Shown one piece after another: positions 43,280 to 52,147 of a stretch of DNA of 64,000 bases. Source of the DNA: JBGSIC01 sp041751875 (GTDB lineage Bacteria > Bdellovibrionota > FAC87 > UBA2466 > JACKAF01); contig JBGSIC010000029.1 of assembly GCA_041751875.1 (NCBI GenBank), forward strand, positions 434,001-498,000. The letters are read 5' to 3'. The translations under genes and the position numbers were made by a program. Below the pieces are notes generated by a model. The model was not told the DNA's origin. It saw only the letters and a program-made list of their open reading frames with translations, and made no database searches. Numbering within the stretch: the first letter of the stretch is position 1; each line of letters begins with the position of its first letter.

Positions 43280-43926
43280 CGAGGCGCGTCCCGACGAATT
43301 TCTTCATCGAAGTAGACAGCTCTTTGTAGGGAATTCATCCCAAGAAGGGACGTAAAATCTAAGGGAGCCACATCCAAGCGCCATAGAGGAGATCCCTCTA
43401 CATGATCAAATCCGTATTGCCGCAACAACTTATCAAAATCGGAAAAGCCAGGAATACTCTGGGCCGTGATTGCACTGGTATTCCACTGCGCAGCGAGCCG
43501 TTCAATCGACTTCAAGATCTGGCGTCCCACAGTGCGCGAGCGAAACTCAGGCGCGACATAAATTAAATTTATAAAAAACACATCGTCGTCGGGTTCATCC
43601 AGGTGAGTCACTACCGCGAAGCCTATTGGCTTTTTCTCATGGAGCGCGACAATCGTTCCACCCCGTTCGGTATTGAAAGGTTTAGTGAGAAAAGACCAAT
43701 CGACTCCGAAGGTTTCAACCTGGTTCGTGTCCGGAAATCCTTCCTGATACATAGTAAAGACAGGGCGAGTGGCGGCATCGACCGGGCCCACCAACGGTCT
43801 GACGTTGACGAGTAACGGGATACATTCCTGAGCAAGACTCGGACTCACCAGCCATAAGAAGAGCAGACCGACACTTATCCCAAGTGTGTGATCCGCGCTT
43901 TTTCTATGTCTTGGAGGTTGTTGCAT
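43276..43926 (-). CDS. GNAT-like protein behind an apparent signal peptide
   Basis: 216 residues. The GNAT pattern is clear: 'GGTIVALHEKKPIGFAVVTH', 'FFINLIYVAPEFRSRTVGR' and 'KLLRQYGFDHVEG'. Before it lies 'LGISVGLLFLWLVSPSLAQE', a typical Sec signal with an AxA-like cleavage site. The start is unclear: the ATG at 43926 has no Shine-Dalgarno, and a TTG in 'HTLGISV' is a possible alternative. An exported acetyltransferase would lack acetyl-CoA in the periplasm, so the role is puzzling. Confidence 0.8.
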   Translation of the reverse strand: MQQPPRHRKSADHTLGISVGLLFLWLVSPSLAQECIPLLVNVRPLVGPVDAATRPVFTMYQEGFPDTNQVETFGVDWSFLTKPFNTERGGTIVALHEKKPIGFAVVTHLDEPDDDVFFINLIYVAPEFRSRTVGRQILKSIERLAAQWNTSAITAQSIPGFSDFDKLLRQYGFDHVEGSPLWRLDVAPLDFTSLLGMNSLQRAVYFDEEIRRDAPR

Positions 43927-44080
43927 GGAATTTGCGGAGGAACTTAATGGTCTTGAAGCATGGGGTCAAGCGACACCGAGGAGCTTCACTCGGGAATTGC
44001 TCTTTCGCCTGAGAAAACAACAGCTTTGGGAACCCAGATTCTTCCTCAGTTTGGTTAACACTCTTTCTTCAGAAAGCTGA
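43925..44080 (+). CDS. Small ORF (51 residues) with strong ribosome-binding site
   Basis: ATG at 43925 with GGAGG seven bases upstream. The frame gives a well-formed charged, helical peptide ('MEFAEELNGLEAWG...', '...LFRLRKQQLWEPRFF...', ending 'NTLSSES'). Its start overlaps the ATG of the minus-strand GNAT-like gene within the palindrome CATG. Codon content looks protein-like (few rare-looking residues), but no family is recognised, and expression is unproven. It lies 60 bases upstream of the papain-like protease gene in the same orientation. Confidence 0.55.
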   Translation: MEFAEELNGLEAWGQATPRSFTRELLFRLRKQQLWEPRFFLSLVNTLSSES

Positions 44081-44139
44081 GCGGGCGGCAAATTCGGGGT
44101 AATATATTACTAGATACTTTCGTCCAACCCACACCATCC

Positions 44140-45474
44140 ATGAAATCACTATTCCTAGTAATCATCTTTGCTCATTTTTCTGTGCCTGCTTTCTCAGCCG
44201 TTTCATCAAGGCTCTTACAAAGAGTCACTCCAGTAGGTGTTGATCTTGACAGATACCCAGACGCGAAAAAAGAACTCATTGAACACATTCGAAACTGCGG
44301 TGAAGGAGTCGTCAAGGGGGCACGCAAAGCGGCCAAGAATCGATGCCGTTATCAGATCGAGCTGGACGAATATTTTTTCAAACCTCTTCCAGAAAAAACC
44401 GGGTTCATCTACGATCCGGCTTGGCCGTATGAAGAAGGCGCACAATGGATTACGGCAACAGTCCAAGAAAAAGCAAATCTCCCTGAAAGATGGGATTTGT
44501 CAGACAACTCAGAAATGATTCGCATTGTCCGTCAGGAGTGTGGGGACTGTTGGGCTCAGGCGACGCGGGCGAATCTCGAGCAGCTGGTATTGTCGTGGAC
44601 TGGGGTGAATGCTCCGTTATCCACCCAAACACTCATTTCTAGTTGCGCGAATCACGGAAGTTGCAGCGGTGGATACATGACCGCACCAGATTTTGCGGTG
44701 AAGTATGGCCTTCCCTTTGAAGAGCGCGATCCGTATCAAGGACGAAATTCGAAATGTAAATTCAGTATGGGGACAGACGCGATGGACTACAAACTTCATC
44801 AGGCGCCCTACGTGGGAAACTCTCTTAATTACTCTCGTGCCATTCCGGAAAGTCAAAGAACTGGCCCGCGCGTGGAAGACATTATGGCTAATATGCTCAA
44901 ATTTGAAAGCAGCGCGGTCGTGACAATCAAGTCAATTTCTCAGTCGGGAGGAATTATCACCAGCTGCAGTGCCATTAACTCTGGCGGAAATCATATGCAA
45001 GATGTGGTCGGGTGGTATCACGATGGAGGCGAACTCATTGCTCGTGTGCAAAACTCTCACGGAACCTCCCATGGTCAAAATGGTTACACTCATTTGAAGT
45101 GGGAATGCGGTGAGGGACAATTGAACCGGGGTTTGGGACGATCCGCGCGGATAGGAATTTTCTTTATTCCCACTACCTGTACTTTACCCGATGCTTACAC
45201 CGGACCAGACATCACCATTCCTACGCGAGGAACGGTGCGACTGGGGAGGCCAGCACGCGTAAAACAACAGTGCGAGTGGAAACCTTCAGAAGGTTTAAGT
45301 AATCCTCATGACTGCCACCCTACCGCGAACCCTGATATGGCGACGGAGTACCATCTTGCGAGTACCACTAGTTGTGGAACCAGTTCCGCCATGGTGCTCG
45401 TGCGTCCTTCGAAAACGAAACGCCCGAATGAACTGCGCACGCCCCACGGTGTGATTCCCTGGAGTGGGCGCTAA
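44140..45474 (+). CDS. Exported papain-like (C1-type) cysteine protease
   Basis: 444 residues with a signal peptide ending near 'AFSA'. The four catalytic positions of the papain family are all present: Q132 and C137 in 'RQECGDCWAQA', H285 in 'GGNHMQDVVGW', and N305 in 'VQNSHGTSHGQNGY'. A 110-residue N-terminal region may be a propeptide. Extra cysteines ('SCANHGSCSGGY') resemble the disulfide-bonded part of papain. The C-terminal 90 residues are Pro/Thr-rich with further cysteines. The mature enzyme would act in the periplasm or outside the cell. Confidence 0.88.
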   Translation: MKSLFLVIIFAHFSVPAFSAVSSRLLQRVTPVGVDLDRYPDAKKELIEHIRNCGEGVVKGARKAAKNRCRYQIELDEYFFKPLPEKTGFIYDPAWPYEEGAQWITATVQEKANLPERWDLSDNSEMIRIVRQECGDCWAQATRANLEQLVLSWTGVNAPLSTQTLISSCANHGSCSGGYMTAPDFAVKYGLPFEERDPYQGRNSKCKFSMGTDAMDYKLHQAPYVGNSLNYSRAIPESQRTGPRVEDIMANMLKFESSAVVTIKSISQSGGIITSCSAINSGGNHMQDVVGWYHDGGELIARVQNSHGTSHGQNGYTHLKWECGEGQLNRGLGRSARIGIFFIPTTCTLPDAYTGPDITIPTRGTVRLGRPARVKQQCEWKPSEGLSNPHDCHPTANPDMATEYHLASTTSCGTSSAMVLVRPSKTKRPNELRTPHGVIPWSGR

Positions 45475-45627
45475 TCCTCACTCATTCTTCCGAAAAACTT
45501 ACCGCAGAGATTACTGGCAACTCCACGACCTGTGTCTCACCTCGATGAATAAAATCAGCTATTTAGAAAGCGTAGGACTGGCGTAATGCCGCGCATTAAG
45601 CTTTTGAAATGTTTACCGATAAATACG

Positions 45628-45647
45628 ATAGGGCGCGTTAGCCCTAT
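45628..45647 (+). promoter_or_regulatory. Hairpin over the ribosome-binding region of the acyltransferase-3 gene
   Basis: ATAGGGC pairs with GCCCTAT around a six-base loop, and the stem ends two bases before the ATG at 45650. The only SD-like string, AGGGCG, is inside the left arm and would be sequestered. No other in-frame start is available because an in-frame TAG lies just upstream. Possible translational control. Confidence 0.45.
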
Positions 45648-45649
45648 TT

Positions 45650-46705
45650 ATGGAAACTCGGAAACCATTTCTGGATTGGGTTCGGGCAGGGAGTGCCGCG
45701 ATCATCTGCGTGGGGACAACGCGCGCCCATCTGATCCAAGATTTTCAGGATGTAAAAGGTGTGCCGGAGTTCTCCGTTTGGTCGAACTATTTCTTTCTAG
45801 GATTCGAGACTCAAGCGCTGTGGCTTTTGATTTGTTTGAGCGGGTTTCTCGTTGGGGGAAACGAGCTGCGTAAGGCCCTCAATGGAAAGTTTTCCTGGAA
45901 GCATTACTTTTTGGCGCGCGCAACCCGAGTGACGGTTCCCGTTGTCCCTTTGTTAGCTCTTTATCTCGTTGCTTCAACTTTTCTGGGAATGGGATCGGAA
46001 CTCTTTACTCTCCTCCCCGCTATCGTTTCTCTGCTGTGGTGCTACCTCCTTTTCGGTTTAGGTGCACAGGCTTTGCAAGTGAGAAAAAATTTCAAGAGCT
46101 TTGGGGTCAGCTTCTCTCTCTTTATCATCGCCTTGGGTTGTTCTCTCACTTTCGGTGCTCCTTTGTTTTGGGTGGCCGCTTTGTGGAGTGTGGGTTTGGT
46201 TGCTCGAGTCATTACCGATCATTTTCCTGTAAAAACAAAAGCGGCGCGCGTTCGTTTGGCAGCGAGCAGCGCTTTACTCTTAGGCGTTTCCTTATTTTTC
46301 TCCCGAATGAATGAACTCGCGGATTGGAGTTCCAAAGGGGGCAGGTTTGCGGTCGTAGCGATGGCGATGGGTCTATTTCTGTACGCTTGTTCTCAAGTGA
46401 GAATTAGAAACAGAGCAGGGGTCCGTCGCTTTCTCACCACGTTTTCGCAGTTTAGCTTTTCCCTGATCATCGTTCAGGCCTTGTTCGGACAATTTCTTGT
46501 AGAGTTTCTTAGTGGTGGACAAAAACTTCCGATGAGTCCTCAAAACGTTTTAATGCTTTGGGGAGCAGTTGGAACACTCGTTTCTGTAAGTTATGTCCTT
46601 TACCATGCCTTCGAAGTTCGCACCCAAGCGATCCGAACTACTCTTTCAAGCCGGTGGCTCCCCTCAAAAAGGGCAAGACCGGTACCAAGAAAAATGGCGG
46701 CCTAG
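45650..46705 (+). CDS. Acyltransferase-3-type membrane protein
   Basis: 351 residues with about ten predicted helices. The N-terminus 'LDWVRAGSAAIICVGTTRAH' fits the L(D/R)xxRAxA...H pattern, and 'LICLSGFLVGG' and 'FLARATRVTVPVVP' match the SGF and R-x-x-R helices of acyltransferase 3 (OafA/WecH type). Such proteins O-acylate surface polymers. The C-terminal 20 residues are strongly basic. The gene has no classical free ribosome-binding site (see hairpin entry). Its stop is 20 bases from that of the convergent gene. Confidence 0.82.
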   Translation: METRKPFLDWVRAGSAAIICVGTTRAHLIQDFQDVKGVPEFSVWSNYFFLGFETQALWLLICLSGFLVGGNELRKALNGKFSWKHYFLARATRVTVPVVPLLALYLVASTFLGMGSELFTLLPAIVSLLWCYLLFGLGAQALQVRKNFKSFGVSFSLFIIALGCSLTFGAPLFWVAALWSVGLVARVITDHFPVKTKAARVRLAASSALLLGVSLFFSRMNELADWSSKGGRFAVVAMAMGLFLYACSQVRIRNRAGVRRFLTTFSQFSFSLIIVQALFGQFLVEFLSGGQKLPMSPQNVLMLWGAVGTLVSVSYVLYHAFEVRTQAIRTTLSSRWLPSKRARPVPRKMAA

Positions 46706-46726
46706 CTACCAAGCTGGCGGAAAACT

Positions 46727-48025
46727 TTATTTTGCAGGTGCCAACTTGGTTTCCACGCACTCCGTAAGTGCTGATGCATTTTCGCGGGTATCGAGCACTA
46801 GATCCACCACCGCGCTTGTGATTTCCTTAGCGTTGGCCACAATTTCTTTCTGGTTCTTGCGAGCGTTCAGGTATTCCATAACACCGCGATAAACGTCGCC
46901 CCCGACTCCACTACCTCCGACTAAAGTCTCCACGGCTTCCACTAGTTCGGGTGCGCTTTGACGTTGGCAACCTGCTACCGCTCTTTGTAACTTTCGCCGA
47001 TCGACACGGGTGATGCCAATGCCACTGCGATTGCTTTTCTTGCCAGTTTTGGGATTCACGTAGGAACTCTTAGCCCACCATTCGACTAAGTTGCCATCTC
47101 GAAACGAATCTTCGCGGAGCACCTTACCCGAAGCTGCACAGTAGGCGGAGAGAAGGGTGACTTCGGCAAGATCGTTTTCCCAAGGGTGCTTCTTGGGATT
47201 CAAATTAACCATGATGTGGCGATTGCTTTCAGCGGTATAGATCGCAAGGAGATCGGTTAAAACCGTTTGTCCAAGCGCGGATAGCTTGCGGGAATTGAAG
47301 CCGGAGGTTTTAGTCTGAGTGAGGACTTCCAAAAAAGTCTGATAAAAAGCCTTGGGCGCCTTTGTTTCATTCAGATGTTCTTCAAGCTCATTGAGGTACA
47401 TGATGTCGGAAGCGTCGTTGGCAGCATGGTTTGGGCCCGCGCCAAAGCTTCGCCCGGATTTCACGTCATCTTTATGTGCTCCCGACTTGTATCCATAGTT
47501 GTAATAATAGTTTTTCGAATTGATTTTGACGAGCGTGCTCGCTCCACTGGCCATTGCGATAAACTGTGAAACTTCAAAAATGTTCGCGTCTCTGACGTTT
47601 TTGGATTTTCCTGTTTTCCAAGCATCTTCCTTACCGACAAGGGGAACGATATTTGAGGGTGAAAAAGTTGTTCCCTCAAGAGCAACAATCAACTTTTGTA
47701 GGCCGGCCTCTCTTTTCTCGAAAGCCTTGAGGACCTTATTTCGGACCTTGGTGTCAAAATGAGAAAGCGCTTTTTGTATTGTGGTCCACTCGGCGACTTC
47801 ATATTCAAAGAGGTAATCGGAATCGAAGTGCGCTTTGATTCCCGTCTCTTCTTCTTCCATTGTTTGTAGGAACGTTTGTCCTTCGAACGCGCTGAGATCG
47901 AGTGAGTGCTCCTTTCTCACGGCTGGCGGAGCGGCGAAGAGTGTTTGAACTAAGAATAAGAAAACAAATAGAAAGGAACGGATAGAAAGAGACGTTTTCA
48001 ATGTAACCCCCAAAAAACCAACCAT
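46727..48025 (-). CDS. Exported hypothetical protein
   Basis: About 432 residues if begun at the ATG at 48025; a TTG at 48001 with GGGGG five bases upstream would give a tighter signal peptide ('SFLFVFLFLVQTLFA'). No Shine-Dalgarno precedes 48025. The mature protein is helical, with 'NYYYNYGYKSGAHKDDVKSG' and an Asn/His-rich 'GAGPNHAANDASD' stretch, and four cysteines. No family is recognised. It is convergent with the acyltransferase-3 gene. Confidence 0.78.
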   Translation of the reverse strand: MVGFLGVTLKTSLSIRSFLFVFLFLVQTLFAAPPAVRKEHSLDLSAFEGQTFLQTMEEEETGIKAHFDSDYLFEYEVAEWTTIQKALSHFDTKVRNKVLKAFEKREAGLQKLIVALEGTTFSPSNIVPLVGKEDAWKTGKSKNVRDANIFEVSQFIAMASGASTLVKINSKNYYYNYGYKSGAHKDDVKSGRSFGAGPNHAANDASDIMYLNELEEHLNETKAPKAFYQTFLEVLTQTKTSGFNSRKLSALGQTVLTDLLAIYTAESNRHIMVNLNPKKHPWENDLAEVTLLSAYCAASGKVLREDSFRDGNLVEWWAKSSYVNPKTGKKSNRSGIGITRVDRRKLQRAVAGCQRQSAPELVEAVETLVGGSGVGGDVYRGVMEYLNARKNQKEIVANAKEITSAVVDLVLDTRENASALTECVETKLAPAK

Positions 48026-48227
48026 GACGTAACTAAGTATCAGCAATAGAAAGGCCGGCATCTCGCGTCAAGCGATTCCACGGCCCCTTATAAGAAAGTT
48101 ATTTTTCTCGTTTTTGTTTCGTCGATTCAACTAGATGCGGAAGTGATCGGGAGTGGCGCGATACCTTGGTGATAGCGTTTGGCAACTGGAAGAGCAAAGA
48201 GTAGGGTCTGCTTCTTTTAGGTGAGCT

Positions 48228-49454
48228 TTGAAACTGCTTTCTTCGCTTCGGCAAAACTACCCTTTTCCGCCCCTCGTTTGGTACATCATCATTGAAACCG
48301 CTCTGATTCGCATCGCCTTTTTCATGGTCATTCCCTTTGTTGCTTTACGAATGGATGCCACCGCTAACGTGGCGGCCGAATGGATCGGCGCTGTCATTGG
48401 AGTGGGACCTTTGGTGGCGACGGCCGTCGGTTTTTATACAGGCCACCTTTCCGATCTCTGGGGAAGACGCAAAATTATGATCGGGAGTCTGCTTCTTTGG
48501 GCGGCCGTGTTTATGTTGTTTGGCTTTGCGGAGAATCCGCTTTTCTACGCCCTCTTACTAGGACTCAACGGGGTTGCGCTTGGAGTGTTTGAGCCGATTT
48601 CGGCAGCCCTCGTAGCAGATGTTTGTTCCGCCGCAGATCCCTCGGGCCAAATGCAGAAGAAGGCTTATCACCTGCGTTACTTTGCGGTGAACGTAGGGTC
48701 ATCGCTGGGCCCTCTGATTGGGGCAAGCCTACTCATCAGCGCCCCTCTGGTGGGGTTTGGAATTGCGTCCGTCGTCTACTTGATCAGCGCCTTTTGTTTC
48801 AGCGTTTTCTCAACGCGATGGGGGGTGAAAGCGTTGGAGTCCAATCGTCCGGCCGTAAGTCACACGTTCAAGGATGTCTTAAGGACTCTAGGATCCGACC
48901 GCGCATTGCAGATGTACATTTTTGCTTTCTTGGTCATTAGCGCTTCCGTGTCTCAGATAGACACTATTTTTCCCATTCATTTAAAGCGAGTGTTTGGCGA
49001 GAGTGGCATCACCCTTTTTGCAAGGCTCATCAGCCTAAACGGCGTTCTGATCGTGGTCTTTACGTTGCCTCTTCTTCGCTGGGTGAAGCGCTTCAATCTC
49101 AACAGCAGCTGTGCCGTAAGCACGCTGGTTTGGTGTGTGGGATTTATTCTCATGGCGTTTTCTCAACTTCCGCTCCACTACTATCTCGCCATGTTGATTC
49201 TCACAGCGGGAGAGATCGTTGTGTATGCGAATGGATACCTCATGGTGGAAAACCTGGCGCCGGCTCGAATGCGGGGAGCTTATCTGAGTACTATGAATAT
49301 TGGGCAGTCTGGAATGGTCTTCGGTCCGTGGTTGGGTGGTATTCTTTTGGAGGCGGGTGGTTCCCAACTTTTGTTTCTAGTGATGGCTGCGCTGATGGCC
49401 GTAGCGGCGGGGGCGTATCTTACCGCCGGCAAAGTAAAAGCATCTAGTCCATGA
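48228..49454 (+). CDS. Major facilitator superfamily transporter
   Basis: 408 residues, TTG start with AGGTGAG five bases upstream. Twelve helices are predicted, in two halves. The loop 2-3 signature is 'GHLSDLWGRRKIMI' near residues 72-85. An internal equivalent is missing in the second half. Such drug-efflux-type (DHA1-like) proteins export small molecules; the substrate is unknown. The 3' end overlaps the multi-HTH gene by 11 bases, in convergent orientation. Confidence 0.92.
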   Translation: MKLLSSLRQNYPFPPLVWYIIIETALIRIAFFMVIPFVALRMDATANVAAEWIGAVIGVGPLVATAVGFYTGHLSDLWGRRKIMIGSLLLWAAVFMLFGFAENPLFYALLLGLNGVALGVFEPISAALVADVCSAADPSGQMQKKAYHLRYFAVNVGSSLGPLIGASLLISAPLVGFGIASVVYLISAFCFSVFSTRWGVKALESNRPAVSHTFKDVLRTLGSDRALQMYIFAFLVISASVSQIDTIFPIHLKRVFGESGITLFARLISLNGVLIVVFTLPLLRWVKRFNLNSSCAVSTLVWCVGFILMAFSQLPLHYYLAMLILTAGEIVVYANGYLMVENLAPARMRGAYLSTMNIGQSGMVFGPWLGGILLEAGGSQLLFLVMAALMAVAAGAYLTAGKVKASSP

Positions 49455-51066
49455 CGGGGCGATCGAGGCGCGCCTGCGCGGCGCTCTGCAAGGCCTGGCG
49501 GGCAGCGCTTTGGACGTTCTCCAATAGCTCTTCTTTCGAACTTTCTTCAGTGGCGTAGAGCAACCGGACGAACGTTTGCAAGGCCAATAAAATGCGTTCT
49601 TGGGCCTTAGGAGTTCCTCGCAGCTGGGATTGAAAACTGGAGAAGACGAGGCCCGCTGCCCGTTCGGCCCATTCTGCACGAATCCATTTCTCGGTTTCAG
49701 GTCGAGCTTTCATCATCGCCTTCAGTAGTAGCAGGTCTTTCACCAACTCATCTCCGTGGCCGGGGGTGTGAGTTACCAGACTAATATAATGTTCGCCCAA
49801 AGTGACAACACTTCGCTGGCACTTTGCATTGGGTTCTTTGGGATTACATGTCTGCGGGCCTCGGATAAAGCCAAGTCCTGTACTTGGACTGATATCCAGC
49901 ACGCGCATTAAGTTGATTAGGTCTTCTCGTTCAATTGACTTCGAAAGGTCACTTTTCTGAAAATATTTTTGATGCCGCCCCATTGCGATAGAAAGTGATT
50001 GATAGTCATGTCCTGTCGCTTTCCTTCGCCTCTCCACCAACCAGCGAAATTCTGGCGTGTAGGGAATCCGGCCGGGTAGGCTTTCTAGTGTCCATGGAGT
50101 CAGAGCAGCGCTGATCGCCGTTTCAGGATCTAGACTTAGGAGATGGACAATCATGAGCAACTGGGCCTTTTTTAGGATCGGTAACTTTCCACTCTGAAGT
50201 CCCGCAAACTTGAACTTTGACATGGATACGGCTTCACGCAATTGGAGATTGGTTACATTACGCAATTTAAGGGCTTTCGCTACGATCTGCATAAACGGCG
50301 AAGAAACAAAAATTTCTTCCGGCAGCAGCACGCTCCACTGGGAGATTCCTTCTTTGCCCCAGCTATCCTGGCGCGCTTCGAAACTGTAAGACGTGAAACG
50401 GTTCTTCGCTCGTCTCAAGGCAACCATCATATTGAAATCTACGCGCCGATTCAGGCAGTCACGGGCGGTATCGCTGTCCATTTCGAGGGCTTCTAGGAGT
50501 AACAAATAAAAGCGTGTTCGGATGACGGGAATTTTCCCCTTAAGCAGATGCTGAATATAAGGTATTGAGACACCCATTCGCGTAGCAAGGTCTTCTTGTC
50601 TTAAATGCAAGCCCATGCGATGGGCGCGTGCCAGCTCGAGAAAGTTTTCGTTTAAAACGATTTTGCTGGGTAGATTGTTGTAATCCCACTCGCCAGGGGC
50701 GGGAGGTCGGTAGTGAAGCGAATTGCGACACTCCGGTGATTCAGCAATCTCGAGCCTCTCGGCTAGCCGCTCAAAGGTGGGCAAACTAAGAGTGGTTTGC
50801 GGTTTGTTGAGAATCTTATGGATGAGCGCACGGCTTACCCCGATGGCTTGACCAACTGTTTCCGCATCGGTTTGCTTAGCTTCCATTTGAGTGCGAACCA
50901 AGCTGCGAAATTCAGGGCTAAGCCAGACGCGAGCGGCTTTTTCAGCAACGGCGCTCCCGCATTGCGTCTCCTTGTCTTCGTCTTGTTTGGCCCAACCATT
51001 CAAACAGGTGAGAGTGAGGAAAAGCACTATGACTGGACTTAAGTGCACGGTGCGCAACTTAATCAA
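49444..51066 (-). CDS. Apparently exported protein with four tandem HTH-like repeats
   Basis: 540 residues from TTG (51066); GTG and other TTG codons downstream are alternatives, and no good Shine-Dalgarno is seen. A signal-like segment 'VIVLFLTLTCLNGWA' (about 13-26) is followed by four units at about 50-110, 138-205, 254-318 and 336-398. Each opens with [SNT]PxFxxLV-like residues (SPEFRSLV, NENFLELA, SSPFMQIV, TPEFRWLV). Units 1 and 2 have Cro/CI-type HTH cores: 'DAETVGQAIGVSRALIHKIL' and 'RQEDLATRMGVSIPYIQHLL'. Unit 3 ('NLQLREAVSMSKFKFAGLQ') and unit 4 are more divergent. The C-terminal 130 residues are helical. Known XRE regulators are cytoplasmic and not four-fold tandem, so the role is open. 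Confidence 0.8.
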   Translation of the reverse strand: MIKLRTVHLSPVIVLFLTLTCLNGWAKQDEDKETQCGSAVAEKAARVWLSPEFRSLVRTQMEAKQTDAETVGQAIGVSRALIHKILNKPQTTLSLPTFERLAERLEIAESPECRNSLHYRPPAPGEWDYNNLPSKIVLNENFLELARAHRMGLHLRQEDLATRMGVSIPYIQHLLKGKIPVIRTRFYLLLLEALEMDSDTARDCLNRRVDFNMMVALRRAKNRFTSYSFEARQDSWGKEGISQWSVLLPEEIFVSSPFMQIVAKALKLRNVTNLQLREAVSMSKFKFAGLQSGKLPILKKAQLLMIVHLLSLDPETAISAALTPWTLESLPGRIPYTPEFRWLVERRRKATGHDYQSLSIAMGRHQKYFQKSDLSKSIEREDLINLMRVLDISPSTGLGFIRGPQTCNPKEPNAKCQRSVVTLGEHYISLVTHTPGHGDELVKDLLLLKAMMKARPETEKWIRAEWAERAAGLVFSSFQSQLRGTPKAQERILLALQTFVRLLYATEESSKEELLENVQSAARQALQSAAQARLDRPVMD

Positions 51067-51130
51067 AGTGGCTTACGAAAACAAGGGGGACTATTTTTTA
51101 AAGAAGGAAGGATTTTAAGAGCTTGGAAGC

Positions 51131-51649
51131 TTACTTTTTCAGAAAAAGATAAAGGTACTCCGCATACCCTTCGGCCTTCATTTTCTCTTTGGGAACAAAG
51201 CGCAAGGCGCCGGAATTGATGCAAAAGCGTTCGCCGGTGGGACCGGGTCCGTCGTTAAATACGTGGCCCAGGTGAGAGTCGCCGTTTTTGGATCTCACTT
51301 CGGTTCGGCGCTCAAAGAGCTTAGTATCGGCCTTGGCTTCGATGTTTTCCTTCGCAATGGGTTTGGTAAAGCTAGGCCAACCAGTTCCGGAGTCGTACTT
51401 ATCAGTCGAGCTAAAGAGTGGCTCGCCGGTGGTCACATCCACGTAAATTCCTTCGGCCTTGTTGTCCCAGTAAGCGTTGTTGAAGGCCTGTTCGGTGCCT
51501 TGTTCTTTGGTGATGCGGTACTGTTCTGGCGTGAGAAGTTTTTTTGCCTCTGCATCGGACATTTTTTTATAAACTCTCTGCTCCTTTGCTTGAGAGGCGA
51601 ATGCAAGAAGGGCCAAAGGTAGTAAGAGAAAACGAAAGGAGAGTTTCAT
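51131..51649 (-). CDS. msrB: Exported methionine-R-sulfoxide reductase
   Basis: 172 residues with a Sec signal peptide ending 'ASQA'. It reduces methionine-R-sulfoxide in proteins. The core is intact: 'DSGTGWPSFTKPI', 'DSHLGHVFNDGP' and the catalytic cysteine in 'RFCINSGALRF'. The two CxxC zinc pairs of zinc-type MsrB are absent, which is common in other MsrB. Without a second cysteine, a periplasmic partner must recycle it. It is one of several exported oxidant-defence proteins here. Confidence 0.96.
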   Translation of the reverse strand: MKLSFRFLLLPLALLAFASQAKEQRVYKKMSDAEAKKLLTPEQYRITKEQGTEQAFNNAYWDNKAEGIYVDVTTGEPLFSSTDKYDSGTGWPSFTKPIAKENIEAKADTKLFERRTEVRSKNGDSHLGHVFNDGPGPTGERFCINSGALRFVPKEKMKAEGYAEYLYLFLKK

Positions 51650-51814
51650 GTCTCTAGTTTACCAGGGAGAACCTTTCTGACAAACCGGGGCGCGGTGTAG
51701 GGGGGTTAGGCAGGAAAGTGACAATCTGGGGTTGTCCACTGAAGGAACACAGTACGGGGCAGGCTAACGAAGCTGGCACTGCGGTTGCAAATCTAAAGTA
51801 TCGAGAGGTGTACC

Positions 51815-52147
51815 GTGCGTGGAATGCGATTGTCCGTACCAAATAATTTGAACGAAATGCTCGCTTTTGCCGGCTTTGCTTTAGTTGTGCTGGGAAGTAT
51901 TGGCGTACGCCCCTTTTGGCCCGTGTGGGCGATTCCCGCGATTGGTGCCTTCCTCGGCTTTTATAGTGTGAAAGACGGAAAAAATTTCCTGATAGCGGGC
52001 CTAGCCCTTTTAGCTGCCAAGTGGGGACTGAATTACGTTCCTTTCATCGGTGGCTTTGCGCGTGAATTTGCAACGGAACTGGTTCGTCTTGTCGCGCCCG
52101 CGATGCTTGTTGTGTCTATTCGTTCCCTATACGATCAGTTGAAGTAG
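51815..52147 (+). CDS. Small membrane protein
   Basis: 110 residues, GTG start with GAGAGG six bases upstream. Three or four short hydrophobic segments (about 16-35, 36-50, 60-70, 88-102) make up most of the product. No family is recognised. Its last 32 bases overlap the 3' end of the convergent trypsin-like protease gene, which is unusual but both frames look real. Confidence 0.7.
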   Translation: MRGMRLSVPNNLNEMLAFAGFALVVLGSIGVRPFWPVWAIPAIGAFLGFYSVKDGKNFLIAGLALLAAKWGLNYVPFIGGFAREFATELVRLVAPAMLVVSIRSLYDQLK

